Assembly: GCF_014235765.1 (NCBI RefSeq)
Contig: NZ_JACMYH010000002.1
Span: 248,001 to 312,000, forward strand
Source: Pseudomonas baltica
GTDB lineage: Bacteria; Pseudomonadota; Gammaproteobacteria; Pseudomonadales; Pseudomonadaceae
Length of the DNA: 64,000 nt
Reading direction: 5' to 3'
Positions 8,968-18,548 of the stretch are shown piece after piece (position 1 is the stretch's first letter; each line of letters opens with the position of its first letter). A program made the translations under genes and the position numbers. The notes beneath the pieces were generated by a model, which did not search any database, was not told the origin of the DNA, and was given only the letters and a program-made list of their open reading frames with translations.

Positions 8968-10305
8968 TCAGTGCGCAGCGGCAGGTTGCAGCGGCTTGTC
9001 ATCGGGCTTCTGCCCGCGGGGTCGGGTGCGGGCGAAAAACACCACGATCGCGGCCAGCACGGAGGTGGCGGCCAGGCCATACAGGCCGCCCTGGATCGAC
9101 CCGGTCTTTTCTTCCAGAAAACCGAACACGGTCGGGGCGACGAAGCCGCCCAGGTTGCCTACCGAGTTGATCAGGGCCAGTACGGCAGCAGCGATGCGTG
9201 CGTCCAGATAGGCTTGCGGGATCGGCCAGAACAACGCCGAGGCGGCCTTGAAACCCACCGCGGCAAAACAGATGGCAACGAAGGCGAACACCGGGCCGCC
9301 GTAGGTCGACATGAACATGCCTGCGGCCGCGATCAGCAAGGTCGTCGCCACCCACGCCTGCTGATGCTTGAAACGTGCAGCCAGGGCGGCGAAGCCGTAC
9401 ATGGCGGCAATCGAAATGATCCAGGGAATGGAGTTGAACAGGCCCACTTCGAAGTCGGACACGTTACCCATCTTCTTGATCATGCTGGGCAGCCAGAACG
9501 TGGCGCCGTAGATGGTCAGGGCCACCGAAAAGAAGATGAAGCAGAACACCAGGATCTGCGTGTCGGCGAGCAACTTGAAGATCGAGGGCTTGACCACGTG
9601 CTCGGCTTCACGGGCACGTTGCTCGTCGCCAATGACGCGGCTCAGGGTCGTCTGCTCGGTGGCGGTGAGCCACTTGGCTTCGTGGATGTGCGACTGCAAC
9701 CAGTAGTAGACGAACCCGCACAGCGCCACCGAAGCGCCGCCCTCGATCAGAAACATCCACTGCCAGCCATGCAGGCCCAGCCCGGTCACGCTCAACAGGG
9801 CGCCGGTGATGGGTCCGGAGATGATCGAGGCGATGGCCGAACCACTGAGGAAGATCGCCATGGCCTTGCCGCGCTCGCTGGCCGGCAGCCATTGGGTGAA
9901 GTAGTAGAGCACGCCGGGATAGAAGCCCGCTTCGGTGACGCCGAGCAGAAAGCGCATGACGTAGAAGCTGGTTTCGCCCTGGACGAAGGCCATGCCCATG
10001 GCCACCAGGCCCCAGGTGAACATGATCCGCGTAAGCCAGGCGCGGGCACCGAAGCGTTGCAGGAGCATGTTGGAGGGCACTTCGAACAGTGCGTAGCCAA
10101 CGAAGAACAGACCTGCACCCAGGCCATAGGCGGCGGCACCGATACCCAGATCGGTTTCCATGTGGGTGCGGACGAAACCGATGTTCACCCGGTCAATGTA
10201 ATTGACGATGAACATTACGACGAACAGTGGCAGCACATGCCGCTTGACCTTGGCCACCGCGCTGGCGAGCACGCTGGGGTCGATGGCACCGGATTGAACG
10301 TTCAA
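8968..10305 (-). CDS. MFS permease, ACS family (probable glucarate uptake)
   Basis: This 445-residue protein has 12 predicted membrane helices. The ACS-family hallmark NYIDRVNIGF lies in helix 1, and SERGKAMAIFL follows in the loop region. Members import organic anions with protons; the downstream dehydratase suggests D-glucarate (GudP-like). The start is a TTG at 10305 with GGAG at 6-7 nt. No ATG precedes helix 1, so the TTG start is favoured. Divergently oriented from a LysR gene with a shared 104-bp control region. Confidence 0.8.
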   Translation of the reverse strand: MNVQSGAIDPSVLASAVAKVKRHVLPLFVVMFIVNYIDRVNIGFVRTHMETDLGIGAAAYGLGAGLFFVGYALFEVPSNMLLQRFGARAWLTRIMFTWGLVAMGMAFVQGETSFYVMRFLLGVTEAGFYPGVLYYFTQWLPASERGKAMAIFLSGSAIASIISGPITGALLSVTGLGLHGWQWMFLIEGGASVALCGFVYYWLQSHIHEAKWLTATEQTTLSRVIGDEQRAREAEHVVKPSIFKLLADTQILVFCFIFFSVALTIYGATFWLPSMIKKMGNVSDFEVGLFNSIPWIISIAAMYGFAALAARFKHQQAWVATTLLIAAAGMFMSTYGGPVFAFVAICFAAVGFKAASALFWPIPQAYLDARIAAAVLALINSVGNLGGFVAPTVFGFLEEKTGSIQGGLYGLAATSVLAAIVVFFARTRPRGQKPDDKPLQPAAAH

Positions 10306-10369
10306 GGGCGACTCCGATGGTTATTTTTTTTGGAGGGCTCGATCATGAACTTGGGGTATTGTTTCAGTC

Positions 10370-10392
10370 CAATTCAAGTTGGCACTTGATTG
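10370..10392. promoter_or_regulatory. Candidate LysR operator in the divergent intergenic region
   Basis: Imperfect inverted repeat CAATTCAAGT-TGGC-ACTTGATTG containing TCAAG-N6-CTTGA, directly before the LysR start. Divergent LysR regulators usually bind such sites to control both themselves and the neighbouring operon. Confidence 0.5.
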
Positions 10393-10409
10393 ATACCGAG
10401 GTTGAATCA

Positions 10410-11321
10410 ATGTTCGAACTCAGCCAGCTCCGTTGCTTCACCACCGTGGCCACGGAACTCAATTTCCGCCGCGCCGCCGAACGCCTCAACATGACCCAGC
10501 CGCCCTTGAGTCGGCAGATCCAACTGCTGGAGCACCACCTGGGGGTGGAACTGTTTACGCGCAGCACCCGCAGCGTGGCGCTCACCGCAGCCGGGCGGGC
10601 GTTTTTCGTCGAGGCGCAAAACCTGCTGGAGCGAGCGCAGCAAGCGGCGGTGTCGGCCAGGCGTTTTGCCGAGGGCGATATCGGCTCGGTGAATATCGCC
10701 TTCGTCGGCAGCGCAGTGTACGAATTCCTGCCCAAGGTCATCGCCGAGGCGCGGCTCAAGCAGCCGCAAGTGAAGATCGACCTGTCGGAAATGAACACCT
10801 ATCAGCAACACGAAGCCTTGCGTGCCCGGCGTATCGATCTGGGCATCGCGCGCGCACCGTTGCTCGACAGCGGCTACCTGACCGAATGCCTGGTGCGTGA
10901 GCCGTTCGTCCTGGCAACCCCGGCCGGGCATCCGCTGGCCGACGCCGGCGTGGTGCGCGTGCAGGATCTGGATGGCCAGCCGTTCCTGATGTACTCGCAC
11001 TCGGCCTATCCGCCGTTCAACGAGCTGCTCACCGGAATGCTGCGTTCGGCTCAGGTGACCCCGCAATACGTGCAGTGGCTGGGTTCGTCGCTGACCATTC
11101 TGGCGCTGGTCAATGCCGGCATGGGCGTTGCGCTGGTGCCACGATGCGCCACCAGCGTCGTGTTCAAGAACGTGGTGTTTCGCGATATCGATCTGGGCGA
11201 GGGCGTGCAGAGCGAGCTGCATCTCATCTGGCGCGAGAACAACGACAATCCGGCGTTCGCCATGCTGCTCGAGGCCATCAGGGGTGCGGCGCGTAATGGA
11301 TGGGGCGGCGATATTCACTGA
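10410..11321 (+). CDS. LysR-family regulator of the glucarate genes
   Basis: 303 residues from the ATG at 10410. The winged helix-turn-helix spans about 1-60 (ELSQLRCFTTVATELNFRRAAERLNMTQPPLSRQ, shown here only as its family pattern LxxLxxFxxVAxxxNFxxAA). A co-inducer-binding domain follows (NIAFVGSAVYEFLP, LGIARAP). Divergence from the MFS-dehydratase pair makes it their likely regulator, with a sugar acid or its catabolite as effector; this is inference from position. An upstream extension to 10317 overlaps the control region and is rejected. Confidence 0.85.
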   Translation: MFELSQLRCFTTVATELNFRRAAERLNMTQPPLSRQIQLLEHHLGVELFTRSTRSVALTAAGRAFFVEAQNLLERAQQAAVSARRFAEGDIGSVNIAFVGSAVYEFLPKVIAEARLKQPQVKIDLSEMNTYQQHEALRARRIDLGIARAPLLDSGYLTECLVREPFVLATPAGHPLADAGVVRVQDLDGQPFLMYSHSAYPPFNELLTGMLRSAQVTPQYVQWLGSSLTILALVNAGMGVALVPRCATSVVFKNVVFRDIDLGEGVQSELHLIWRENNDNPAFAMLLEAIRGAARNGWGGDIH

Positions 11322-11590
11322 TCATAAATTGATCAAGGTCGGCAAAGCCTTGCGGTACGTGGCCTGCGGCCTGTTCTCCCAAGCTTATCCACAGGCAGGT
11401 GCACGCCGAATGTGCATAAACCCTTGAAACAGCTCGTTTTTTGAGCAGTCTGTGAAGACGCTTATGGGCCGTGGCCTGCAGGGCATTGCACCCAGGTTAT
11501 GCACAGGCTCATGCATGTTTTCAGGGGATAAGCTTCGGCCTGCCGACAGAGCGTTCCAAATGCAGGCGCACTCGGGACTTTGCACATCTG

Positions 11591-11758
11591 TCAGCGGTTG
11601 CGGGCGTCCTTCGCATCCATTTCGGCGTTGCGTTCGTGCACTTTCTTGAGCTGCTCATCGGTCAATGGCAGCTTCTGGGCACTTTGCTTGAGCACCATCA
11701 AGCCACCAACGATCGAGCCGATGGCCACCAACAATATCAACCAGGCATACCAGGGCAT
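11591..11758 (-). CDS. DUF2897-type small membrane protein
   Basis: 55 residues beginning [20 protein letters not shown]: one N-terminal membrane helix, then a charged tail ending [16 protein letters not shown] lies 6-7 nt upstream of the ATG. Size, single helix and position beside pyrF match the DUF2897 family of pseudomonads, whose function is unknown. It is divergent from pyrF and overlaps longer spurious frames on the other strand. Confidence 0.75.
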   Translation of the reverse strand: MPWYAWLILLVAIGSIVGGLMVLKQSAQKLPLTDEQLKKVHERNAEMDAKDARNR

Positions 11759-11963
11759 GGGACACTCCTTGCGCGGTGCGCCGAGAATGCGCGGCGCTTG
11801 TGAAGGTTGGAGCGACAGTGGGTCGCAGTGGTTCCATCATAGCCCTTGGCGATCGCGCCGGGGCGTTGCTTCGAGCCGGTGGTGGTGGCTGTGCAGGGCG
11901 CCCGCGTCCGGGCAAAATCCGCTACAATGCGCGCCGATTTCGACCTGCCTCAGAGAACCCGCC

Positions 11964-12665
11964 ATGTCCGTCTGCCAGACTCCCATCATCGTCGCCCTGG
12001 ATTACCCGACCCGCGAAGCGGCCCTGAAGCTGGCCGATCAACTGGATCCCAAGCTGTGCCGGGTCAAGGTGGGCAAGGAGCTGTTCACCAGCAGCGCCTC
12101 GGGCATCGTCGAAACCTTGAACGCCAAGGGCTTCGAGGTGTTCCTGGACTTGAAATTCCACGATATCCCGAACACCACCGCCATGGCCGTCAAGGCTGCT
12201 GCCGAAATGGGCGTGTGGATGGTCAACGTCCACTGTTCCGGCGGCCTGCGCATGATGGCGGCTTGCCGCGAAGTGCTGGAACAGCGCTCTGGCGCCAAGC
12301 CATTGCTGATCGGCGTCACCGTGTTGACCAGCATGGAGCGCGAAGACCTTGCCGCCATCGGCCTGGACATCGAGCCGCAGGAGCAGGTATTGCGCCTGGC
12401 GGCGCTGGCGCAAAAAGCCGGCATGGATGGTCTGGTCTGTTCGGCGCTCGAAGCCCAGGCCTTGAAGGCAGCCCACCCGACCCTGCAGCTGGTAACCCCA
12501 GGCATTCGCCCGGCCGGCAGTGCCCAGGATGACCAGCGGCGCATCCTCACACCTCGCCAGGCGCTGGATGCGGGTTCCGATTACCTGGTGATCGGGCGTC
12601 CGATCAGCCAGGCTGTCGATCCAGCCCAGGCGTTGGCCGATGTGGTTGCGCAGATCAACGGCTGA
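11964..12665 (+). CDS. pyrF: Orotidine 5'-phosphate decarboxylase
   Basis: 233 residues. Catalyses the last step of UMP synthesis, decarboxylating OMP. Seen: IIVALDYPT (substrate-binding Asp), the catalytic signature [13 protein letters not shown] with the D-x-K-x-x-D network, and phosphate-binding VTPGIRP and [12 protein letters not shown] chose the ATG at 11964; the longer frame from 11580 reads through the DUF2897 gene. A TACAAT -10-like element lies at 11923-11928. The 3' end overlaps the convergent benE-like gene by 11 bp. Confidence 0.95.
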   Translation: MSVCQTPIIVALDYPTREAALKLADQLDPKLCRVKVGKELFTSSASGIVETLNAKGFEVFLDLKFHDIPNTTAMAVKAAAEMGVWMVNVHCSGGLRMMAACREVLEQRSGAKPLLIGVTVLTSMEREDLAAIGLDIEPQEQVLRLAALAQKAGMDGLVCSALEAQALKAAHPTLQLVTPGIRPAGSAQDDQRRILTPRQALDAGSDYLVIGRPISQAVDPAQALADVVAQING

Positions 12666-13854
12666 GCTTGCCCGCGTTGAGAATCAGCAACGTCAGTACG
12701 CCGGCAATGATCCCCCAGAACGCCGAGCCTACCGAAAACAGCGTCAAGCCCGAGGCGGTGACCATGAAAGTCACCAAAGCGGCCTCGCGCTCCTTCGGCT
12801 CGCTCATGGCCTGAGTCAGGCCATTGATGATGGAGCCGAACAACGCCAGTGCGGCGATCGACAGCACCAGCTCTTTGGGCAGGGCGGCGAACAGCGCTGC
12901 CAGGGTGGCGCCGAACGTGCCGGCAATTGCATAGAACACGCCGCACCAGACCGCCGCGGTATAGCGTTTGGCAGGGTCTTCGTGGGCATGTGGGCCCGTG
13001 CAGATGGCCGCGCTGATGGCCGCCAGGTTGACCCCATGGGAGCCGAACGGCGCCATCAGCAACGAGGCGATACCCGTCACCGAGATCAATGGCGAGGCCG
13101 CTACCTGATAGCCATCGGCGCGCAGTACGGCAATACCCGGCATGTTCTGCGAGGTCATGGCCACCACGAACAGGGGGATGCCGATGCTGATGGTCGCGGC
13201 CAGGGAAAAGGACGGCGTGGTCCACTGCGGCACGGCGACCTGCAGGCTGAAATGGCTGAAATCGAGCAGGCCGAGCGCGCCGGAAACCAGCGTGCCGATG
13301 ACCAGCGCCGCCAGCACCGCATAGCGCGGCGACAGCCGTTTCACCATCAGGTAGGTGAAGAACATGCACAGCACCAGGGCTGTGCGATGCTGCGCGGCGA
13401 CGAATATCTCGCTGCCGATCTTGAACAGGATACCGGCCAGCAGCGCTGCGGCCAGCGAAGCTGGCAGGCGCTTGAGCAGGCGGTCGAAACTGCCGGTCAG
13501 GCCGCAGACCGTGACCAGCACCGCGCAGGTGATGAACGCGCCGATGGCTTCTGGGTAACTCACGCCGCCCAGGCTGGTGATCAGCAGGGCCGCACCCGGT
13601 GTCGACCAGGCGACCGTGATGGGGGTGCGGTAGCGCAGCGAGAGACCGATGCTGCACACCGCCATGCCGATCGACAGTGCCCAGATCCACGAGGATATCT
13701 GCGCGGTGGTCAGGCCGGCGGCCTGGCCGGCCTGGAACATCAGGACCAGCGAGCTGGTGTAGCCGGTCATCATGGCGATGAAACCGGCCACCACGGCAGA
13801 TGGCGCCGTATCGGCCAGCGGACGCAGCGGGGCGACGGTGGTGGGGTTGGGCAT
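12655..13854 (-). CDS. Benzoate/H+ symporter, BenE family
   Basis: About 399 residues from the ATG at 13854 (a TTG at 13888-13890 would add 12). Roughly 11-12 hydrophobic helices. Family features include [20 protein letters not shown] and the [11 protein letters not shown] segment near the fourth helix. BenE proteins import benzoate or related aromatic acids with protons. No benzoate-degradation genes lie nearby, so the true substrate is open. AAGGA precedes the ATG by about 10 nt. Its C-terminal codons overlap pyrF tail to tail. Confidence 0.8.
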   Translation of the reverse strand: MPNPTTVAPLRPLADTAPSAVVAGFIAMMTGYTSSLVLMFQAGQAAGLTTAQISSWIWALSIGMAVCSIGLSLRYRTPITVAWSTPGAALLITSLGGVSYPEAIGAFITCAVLVTVCGLTGSFDRLLKRLPASLAAALLAGILFKIGSEIFVAAQHRTALVLCMFFTYLMVKRLSPRYAVLAALVIGTLVSGALGLLDFSHFSLQVAVPQWTTPSFSLAATISIGIPLFVVAMTSQNMPGIAVLRADGYQVAASPLISVTGIASLLMAPFGSHGVNLAAISAAICTGPHAHEDPAKRYTAAVWCGVFYAIAGTFGATLAALFAALPKELVLSIAALALFGSIINGLTQAMSEPKEREAALVTFMVTASGLTLFSVGSAFWGIIAGVLTLLILNAGKLSR

Positions 13855-13963
13855 GGCGGTCCGATCCTTGTCCTGAGCAGCGTCGGTCAAGGGTAAGCCA
13901 AGGTGTACAGGCGCATGCGGTACAGCGGCGCGATCAATCGGCGATACAGCTGGGCGACAGCAC

Positions 13964-14335
13964 TCAGGCTGCCGCGAAGCGGGTGTTCAGGTAGTCGATG
14001 ATCACTTTGGAATCGTACATCCAGGTGACCTTGCCGGCCTCCTCGATACGCAGGCAGGGCACCTTGATCTTGCCACCCTCGGCCAGCAGGGTATCGCGCG
14101 CCACCGGGTCGTTCTTCGCGTCGCGCAGGGGTACCGGCACATTGAGCTTGTGCAGGGTGCGGCGGGTCTTCACGCAGAACGGGCAGGCGTGGAACTGATA
14201 GAGGGTCAGCCCGCTGGCAGCGCGGTCGACCTCGGCCTGCGCTTCGGGGCTGCGCTTGCGACGCGGTGGGCGGGTGAGCAGGTCGCCCGCCACGATTACC
14301 TGGCCCAGTCCGATACGCAACGCTTTCATCAACAT
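13964..14335 (-). CDS. Glutaredoxin/GST-N-type thioredoxin-fold protein
   Basis: 123 residues. A basic N-terminal extension (RPPRRKRSPEAQ) precedes a thioredoxin fold with the redox motif CPFC in LYQFHACPFCVKTRR, a cis-Pro segment KVPCLRI and YDSKVIIDYL, the usual glutathione-site order of GST N-terminal domains. There is no GST C-terminal helical domain, so a glutaredoxin-like oxidoreductase is likelier than a transferase. It lies 28 nt downstream of folE on the same strand. Confidence 0.75.
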   Translation of the reverse strand: MLMKALRIGLGQVIVAGDLLTRPPRRKRSPEAQAEVDRAASGLTLYQFHACPFCVKTRRTLHKLNVPVPLRDAKNDPVARDTLLAEGGKIKVPCLRIEEAGKVTWMYDSKVIIDYLNTRFAAA

Positions 14336-14363
14336 GTGGCAGCCCTCGAGGTTGGGGTACGGC

Positions 14364-14909
14364 TTACTTGATCAGGCTGAGAAATTCGCTGCGGGTCGCC
14401 GCGTTGTCGCGGAACTCGCCCAGCATCACCGACGTGATCATCGAAGAATTCTGCTTCTCGACGCCACGCATCATCATGCACATGTGCTTGGCTTCGATGA
14501 CCACGGCGACACCCAGTGCGCCGGTGACCTGCTGCACCGCATCGGCGATCTGCCGGCCCAGGTTTTCCTGGATCTGCAGGCGGCGGGCATACATGTCGAC
14601 GATACGCGCCACCTTGGACAGCCCGAGCACCTTGCCGCTGGGAATGTAGGCAACGTGAGCACGCCCAATGAACGGCAGCAGATGATGCTCGCACAACGAA
14701 TAGAGTTCGATATCCCTGACCAAGACCATTTCGCTCGCGTCGGAGCTGAACAGCGCGCCGTTGGTGACTTCATCGAGAGTCTGCTCATAGCCGCGGCACA
14801 AGTACTTCATGGCTTTGGCGGCGCGTTTGGGCGTGTCGAGCAGGCCTTCGCGGTTAACGTCCTCGCCGAGTTGGCCAAGGATCTCGGTGTAGTTCTGTTC
14901 CAGGGACAT
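14364..14909 (-). CDS. folE: GTP cyclohydrolase I
   Basis: 181 residues from the ATG at 14909. Converts GTP to 7,8-dihydroneopterin triphosphate, the entry to folate synthesis. Zinc and active-site segments are present: [10 protein letters not shown] and the second zinc Cys in [10 protein letters not shown], plus [10 protein letters not shown]. Longer frames upstream have no family similarity. Length fits bacterial FolE. Likely transcribed with the downstream thioredoxin-fold gene. Confidence 0.95.
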   Translation of the reverse strand: MSLEQNYTEILGQLGEDVNREGLLDTPKRAAKAMKYLCRGYEQTLDEVTNGALFSSDASEMVLVRDIELYSLCEHHLLPFIGRAHVAYIPSGKVLGLSKVARIVDMYARRLQIQENLGRQIADAVQQVTGALGVAVVIEAKHMCMMMRGVEKQNSSMITSVMLGEFRDNAATRSEFLSLIK

Positions 14910-14980
14910 GATCAAACCTGTGGGGAATATTTCGCAGACGCGAAGGGTACGGCTCCGCTCGCACGGGTGCAAGCGAAGCG

Positions 14981-15538
14981 TTATTCGTCGCGGCCTTCGA
15001 GCATGGTGCGCTTGAGCATCACGTACACCGCGCCGGCGCCGCCATGGCGTGGCTGGCAGGAGGTGAAACCCAGCACCTGCGTGTGCTGACGCAGCCAAGT
15101 GTTGACGTGGCTCTTGATCATCGGCCGCTTGCCGTCCAGGCGCACTGCCTTGCCATGGGTCACGCGCACGCAGCGGATTTCGAAACGGGTGGCTTCGGCG
15201 AGGAATGCCCAGAGCGTTTCGCGGGCTTTCTCCACCGTCATGCCGTGCAGGTCGAGGCTGCCTTCGAAGGGAATCTGGCCGACCTTGAGCTTGCGCATCT
15301 GGCTTTCCTGGACCCCGTCGCGCGCCCAGTGCAGGTCGTCCTCGGGGCCGACGTCGATGACGAACTGATCGGACAGCCCGTCGACCGTCGTGCCCTGGGT
15401 GCCCACCGTGGCTGCCTGGCGCAGTGCCTGCAGCTTGAGCTTGTCGGCTTTCGGCCTGCCGGTGTCGGCGCGATCGTGCTGGATGCGCCGCACGCCGCGC
15501 ATCTGGTCCTTGAACAGGGAAAATTCGTCGTCTTGCAT
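14981..15538 (-). CDS. Smr-domain protein (predicted nuclease)
   Basis: 185 residues from the ATG at 15538, chosen because GGAGA sits 5 nt upstream. The C-terminal half is a small MutS-related domain: [12 protein letters not shown], the VTHGK segment, and the [13 protein letters not shown] loop. These match stand-alone Smr proteins (SmrA/SmrB), nucleases with roles in DNA or collided-ribosome mRNA cleavage. The N-terminal half is charged and less conserved. It precedes prmB across a 1.1-kb gap holding two other genes. Confidence 0.85.
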   Translation of the reverse strand: MQDDEFSLFKDQMRGVRRIQHDRADTGRPKADKLKLQALRQAATVGTQGTTVDGLSDQFVIDVGPEDDLHWARDGVQESQMRKLKVGQIPFEGSLDLHGMTVEKARETLWAFLAEATRFEIRCVRVTHGKAVRLDGKRPMIKSHVNTWLRQHTQVLGFTSCQPRHGGAGAVYVMLKRTMLEGRDE

Positions 15539-15574
15539 GAAGGTCTCCACCACGGGAGCGCTAGTCTACGCGAC

Positions 15575-15895
15575 TCAATCGTGCTTTTTCATCAGGTGCG
15601 GGGCCAGGCCGAGTTCACGGCTGCGGCGCATTCCACGGCGGCTGCGGCGCCAGAGCCACAGGCCAAGATAAAGCACCAGCAGCCCCATGCCAGCGAGTAT
15701 GGCCGCGCCGCTGGTGGTGGTGTCCAGCCCGATTATCTGCGGCGGATGCGCCAGCAGGGTGGCGACGCCGGCCATCGCCAACAGCAAGCCAAGGGTCAGC
15801 AGCACGGCGCCCAGCCCCGCGCCCAGCCGATAGCGCCAACCACCGGACGCACGTTTCCTGAGTCTGCGCGCATTGAAACCATGGGATGACTTCAT
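15575..15895 (-). CDS. Small two-helix membrane protein, unknown function
   Basis: 106 residues. A basic N-terminus is followed by two hydrophobic segments (GAGLGAVLLTLGLLLAMAGV and AAILAGMGLLVLYLGLWLW) and a very basic C-terminal tail (RRSRRGMRRSRE). No family recognised. It sits 36 nt upstream of the Smr gene on the same strand and may be co-transcribed with it. Confidence 0.6.
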   Translation of the reverse strand: MKSSHGFNARRLRKRASGGWRYRLGAGLGAVLLTLGLLLAMAGVATLLAHPPQIIGLDTTTSGAAILAGMGLLVLYLGLWLWRRSRRGMRRSRELGLAPHLMKKHD

Positions 15896-15928
15896 TGATT
15901 CCTCGGTGGCGATCGGGCCGGCTGGGGG

Positions 15929-16519
15929 TCAGAGCAAGTCGCCGGTCATGGCAACCGCGGCGAAGTTGTCACGCATGATGGCCATTTCAGCTTCCTGGAC
16001 CTTGGCCGCGGCCAGCACGCCATCGCCCTGGGGCAGGTCGCGGGTTGCGCAGGCGTCGGCCACCAGGGTGCAGCGATAACCGTAGTCCTTGGATGCACGC
16101 ACGGTGGTACTGACGCTGGAGTGGCTCATGAATCCGCAGACGATCAGGTCCAGGTGGCCATAGCTCTGCAGCAGCTCGTGCAGACCGGTGTTGTTGAAGG
16201 CATTGGGCATGCGCTTCTCGACCACGGCTTCGTCGCCCTGCGGTTCGAAACCCTCGATGAACTCGCCGCGCCGGCCCTGGGGGTCAAACAGCCCGCCAAC
16301 GGTGCCCAGATGGCGGATGTGCACCACCGGCCGCTTGGCCGCACGCGCCGCAGCTACCAGGCTGGCGATGTTGGCCAGCGCATCGTCCATGCCCGACAGG
16401 GCCAGGTCGCCACTGAGGTATTCCTTCTGCGCATCGATGATGATCAGGCTGGCGTTGGCGATCCGGGTGGGCGGGAAACCGCGGCCACTGAGTTGGAACA
16501 TCGTCTTTGGAACGGACAT
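15929..16519 (-). CDS. Isochorismatase-like hydrolase with Ser at the catalytic Cys position
   Basis: 196 residues with the isochorismatase-fold layout: Asp29 in LIIIDAQ, Lys102 in VEKRMPNAF, and the nucleophile loop VCGFMSHSSVSTTVRA. In cysteine hydrolases of this family the loop normally has Cys at the position of Ser135 (pattern G-x-x-S/T-H-x-C-V). The Asp and Lys remain. It may be a Ser-dependent variant, act like the Cys-less isochorismatases, or be inactive. The start has a GGAG-type site upstream. No substrate is suggested by neighbours. Confidence 0.8.
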   Translation of the reverse strand: MSVPKTMFQLSGRGFPPTRIANASLIIIDAQKEYLSGDLALSGMDDALANIASLVAAARAAKRPVVHIRHLGTVGGLFDPQGRRGEFIEGFEPQGDEAVVEKRMPNAFNNTGLHELLQSYGHLDLIVCGFMSHSSVSTTVRASKDYGYRCTLVADACATRDLPQGDGVLAAAKVQEAEMAIMRDNFAAVAMTGDLL

Positions 16520-16656
16520 CTGGGGCTCCTTTGGCTAGGGCTTTTGCCGCATTGTCCTCTGCTCGAGCCGTTCTGTGAATCGGATTGAGCGAACATCGCG
16601 AAAATCACCCACGGGCCTCTGTTAATATTCCGGCTTGATTCGACCGAGGAGCTTTT

Positions 16657-17565
16657 GTGATCACTTCCCGCTTGCGCACCGTGCGCGACCACATCCGTTG
16701 GGCCGTCAGCCGTTTTCATGGCGAAGAGCTGTTCTTCGGCCACGGTACCGACAACGCCTGGGACGAAGCCCGTCTGTTGGTGCTGGGGGCGTTGAACCTG
16801 CCCTATGAAATCGCCGACAGCTACCTGGATTGCCGCCTGGAAGACGACGAGATCGTGCGTGTGCAGCACCTGCTCAAGCGGCGCATGGAAGAGCGCGTGC
16901 CGGCCGCCTACCTGATCGGTGAGGCCTGGTTCTGCGGCATGTCTTTCATTGTCGATGCGCGGGTGCTGGTGCCACGTTCACCGATCGGCGAGCTGATCGA
17001 GAACAGCTTCGAGCCTTGGCTGAGCCAGCCGCCGGCGCGCATCCTCGACCTGTGTACCGGTTCGGGCTGCATCGGCATCGCCTGCGCCGACGTTTTTCAG
17101 GACGCCGAAGTAGTGCTGGCCGACCTGTCGTTCGAGGCGCTCGAGGTGGCCAACCAGAACATCGAACGGCATGGCCAGGAAGAGCGTGTCTATACGGTGC
17201 AGGGCGATGGTTTCGAAGGCCTGCCGGGGCAGCGTTTCGACTTGATCGTGTGCAACCCGCCCTATGTCGATGCCGAGGACTTCGCCGACATGCCCGCCGA
17301 GTACCAGCACGAACCCGAACTGGGCCTGGCCTGTGGCGACGACGGCCTGAACCTGGTACGGCGCATGCTGGCCGAGGCGGCTGATCACCTCAACGACAAA
17401 GGCCTGCTGATCATCGAGGTCGGCAACAGCCAGGTGCACGTCGAGGCGCTCTATCCGGAGGTGGATTTCAACTGGCTTGAGTTCCAGCGCGGCGGGCACG
17501 GTGTGTTCATGCTCAGCGCGGCACAGTGCCGTGAGCATCAAGCGTTGTTCGCTTCGCGTATCTGA
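16657..17565 (+). CDS. prmB: Ribosomal protein L3 glutamine methyltransferase
   Basis: 302 residues from a GTG at 16657 with GAGGAG 6 nt upstream. Class I SAM methyltransferase: motif [13 protein letters not shown], an acidic strand end [10 protein letters not shown], and the substrate-amide motif NPPYVD that defines HemK/PrmB enzymes. The N-terminal helical domain (about 1-110) and [10 protein letters not shown] segment favour PrmB over PrmC. It methylates the L3 glutamine side-chain during ribosome assembly. Its location shortly before aroC is the usual pseudomonad arrangement. Confidence 0.92.
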   Translation: MITSRLRTVRDHIRWAVSRFHGEELFFGHGTDNAWDEARLLVLGALNLPYEIADSYLDCRLEDDEIVRVQHLLKRRMEERVPAAYLIGEAWFCGMSFIVDARVLVPRSPIGELIENSFEPWLSQPPARILDLCTGSGCIGIACADVFQDAEVVLADLSFEALEVANQNIERHGQEERVYTVQGDGFEGLPGQRFDLIVCNPPYVDAEDFADMPAEYQHEPELGLACGDDGLNLVRRMLAEAADHLNDKGLLIIEVGNSQVHVEALYPEVDFNWLEFQRGGHGVFMLSAAQCREHQALFASRI

Positions 17566-17632
17566 GAACGCATGAACTGTAGAGCGGGTTGCGCTCGCGA
17601 ACGTCTGCAGCGGTTTGGCTCGATACCGCAGT

Positions 17633-17664
17633 GACGCCTTCGCGGGCAGAGTCCGCTCCCACAC
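17633..17664. repeat. REP-like element
   Basis: GCCTTCGCGGGCAGAGTCCG followed by CTCCCACAC, a copy of the element at 822-855, located between the convergent prmB and the next gene. Confidence 0.6.
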
Positions 17665-17684
17665 AGTTTTTGCCAGTGCCGCTG

Positions 17685-18467
17685 TCAGCGGTGGGTGGCG
17701 ATCCAGATCAGCAGCGCGGCCTGGAACACGGCGAAGGCAATCAGGCAGGCGATGGTGAAGCGCAGGCCGCTTTCCTCGCGCGCGAATTTCCCGATACGTT
17801 CCTGCTGCCCATGCAGCTTGAGTTCCATCTCCTGCAACTGCTGCTCGGCCATCTGCAGCATCTCGCTGGCCGCCAGCACCTCGACCACCTGCACTTTCTC
17901 CGCGTTCCAGGTGCTCAGCAACTGGCTGACGGCAATCGGGTGATACTGGCCCTTGAGGCGTTGCACATCTGCGTATTCGACGTTCAAGCCTTGGGTGCGC
18001 AGTGCGTGATCACGACGATCCAGGCCCGCCGGTTGCAGCGCCTCCTTGCTCGACAGCGCCGCGCCTTGCAGCGTGTAGTGCGGCCAATGACGCTGCAGCC
18101 ATGCGGCGGCTTGGGCCATGACGAAGCGCCCCAGGCCACGGTTGACCGGTTCCAGTTGCAGGCCTGCGTCACTGCCCAGGCTGACTTGCCGCAGCTGATG
18201 ATCGACCCAGACATCCAGCCGGTTCTGCTCGCTGCGCACGCGCTGGCCGGGCAACTGGATGTCCAGGCGCAACAGGCTCAAGGCAGGGTCGTGGCGCTCG
18301 GCCATGCCGAACTGCACGAAACGCAAGGGGCGCGGGCCGCTGGCACGGTCGGCGGGCAGGGGCGCCAGGCGCAGCATCCTGAACTGCTCGGGGGTCACCT
18401 CGGCCCACGGCCGCGGCGGCGCTGCAGGTTCTTCGACGACGGCTTCTGGTGGGGCTTGTTCGGTCAT
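17685..18467 (-). CDS. Uncharacterised membrane-anchored protein
   Basis: 260 residues from the ATG at 18467 (AGAGGA upstream). The N-terminus is rich in Pro/Glu/Ala. A mixed domain with no recognised motif follows, then a glutamine-rich segment of coiled-coil character (MLQMAEQQLQEMELKLHGQQ) and one C-terminal membrane helix (FTIACLIAFAVFQAALLIWI). This is a tail-anchored layout with the bulk in the cytoplasm. Conserved position between prmB and a hydrolase suggests a core pseudomonad gene of unknown role. Confidence 0.65.
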   Translation of the reverse strand: MTEQAPPEAVVEEPAAPPRPWAEVTPEQFRMLRLAPLPADRASGPRPLRFVQFGMAERHDPALSLLRLDIQLPGQRVRSEQNRLDVWVDHQLRQVSLGSDAGLQLEPVNRGLGRFVMAQAAAWLQRHWPHYTLQGAALSSKEALQPAGLDRRDHALRTQGLNVEYADVQRLKGQYHPIAVSQLLSTWNAEKVQVVEVLAASEMLQMAEQQLQEMELKLHGQQERIGKFAREESGLRFTIACLIAFAVFQAALLIWIATHR

Positions 18468-18548
18468 GGCGCGATCCTCTTCACGGACCTTGTATCGGCC
18501 ATGCCTGCCCACTCTTGAACGCTGCCATGGGTCCCCTGGCGCGTTGCG

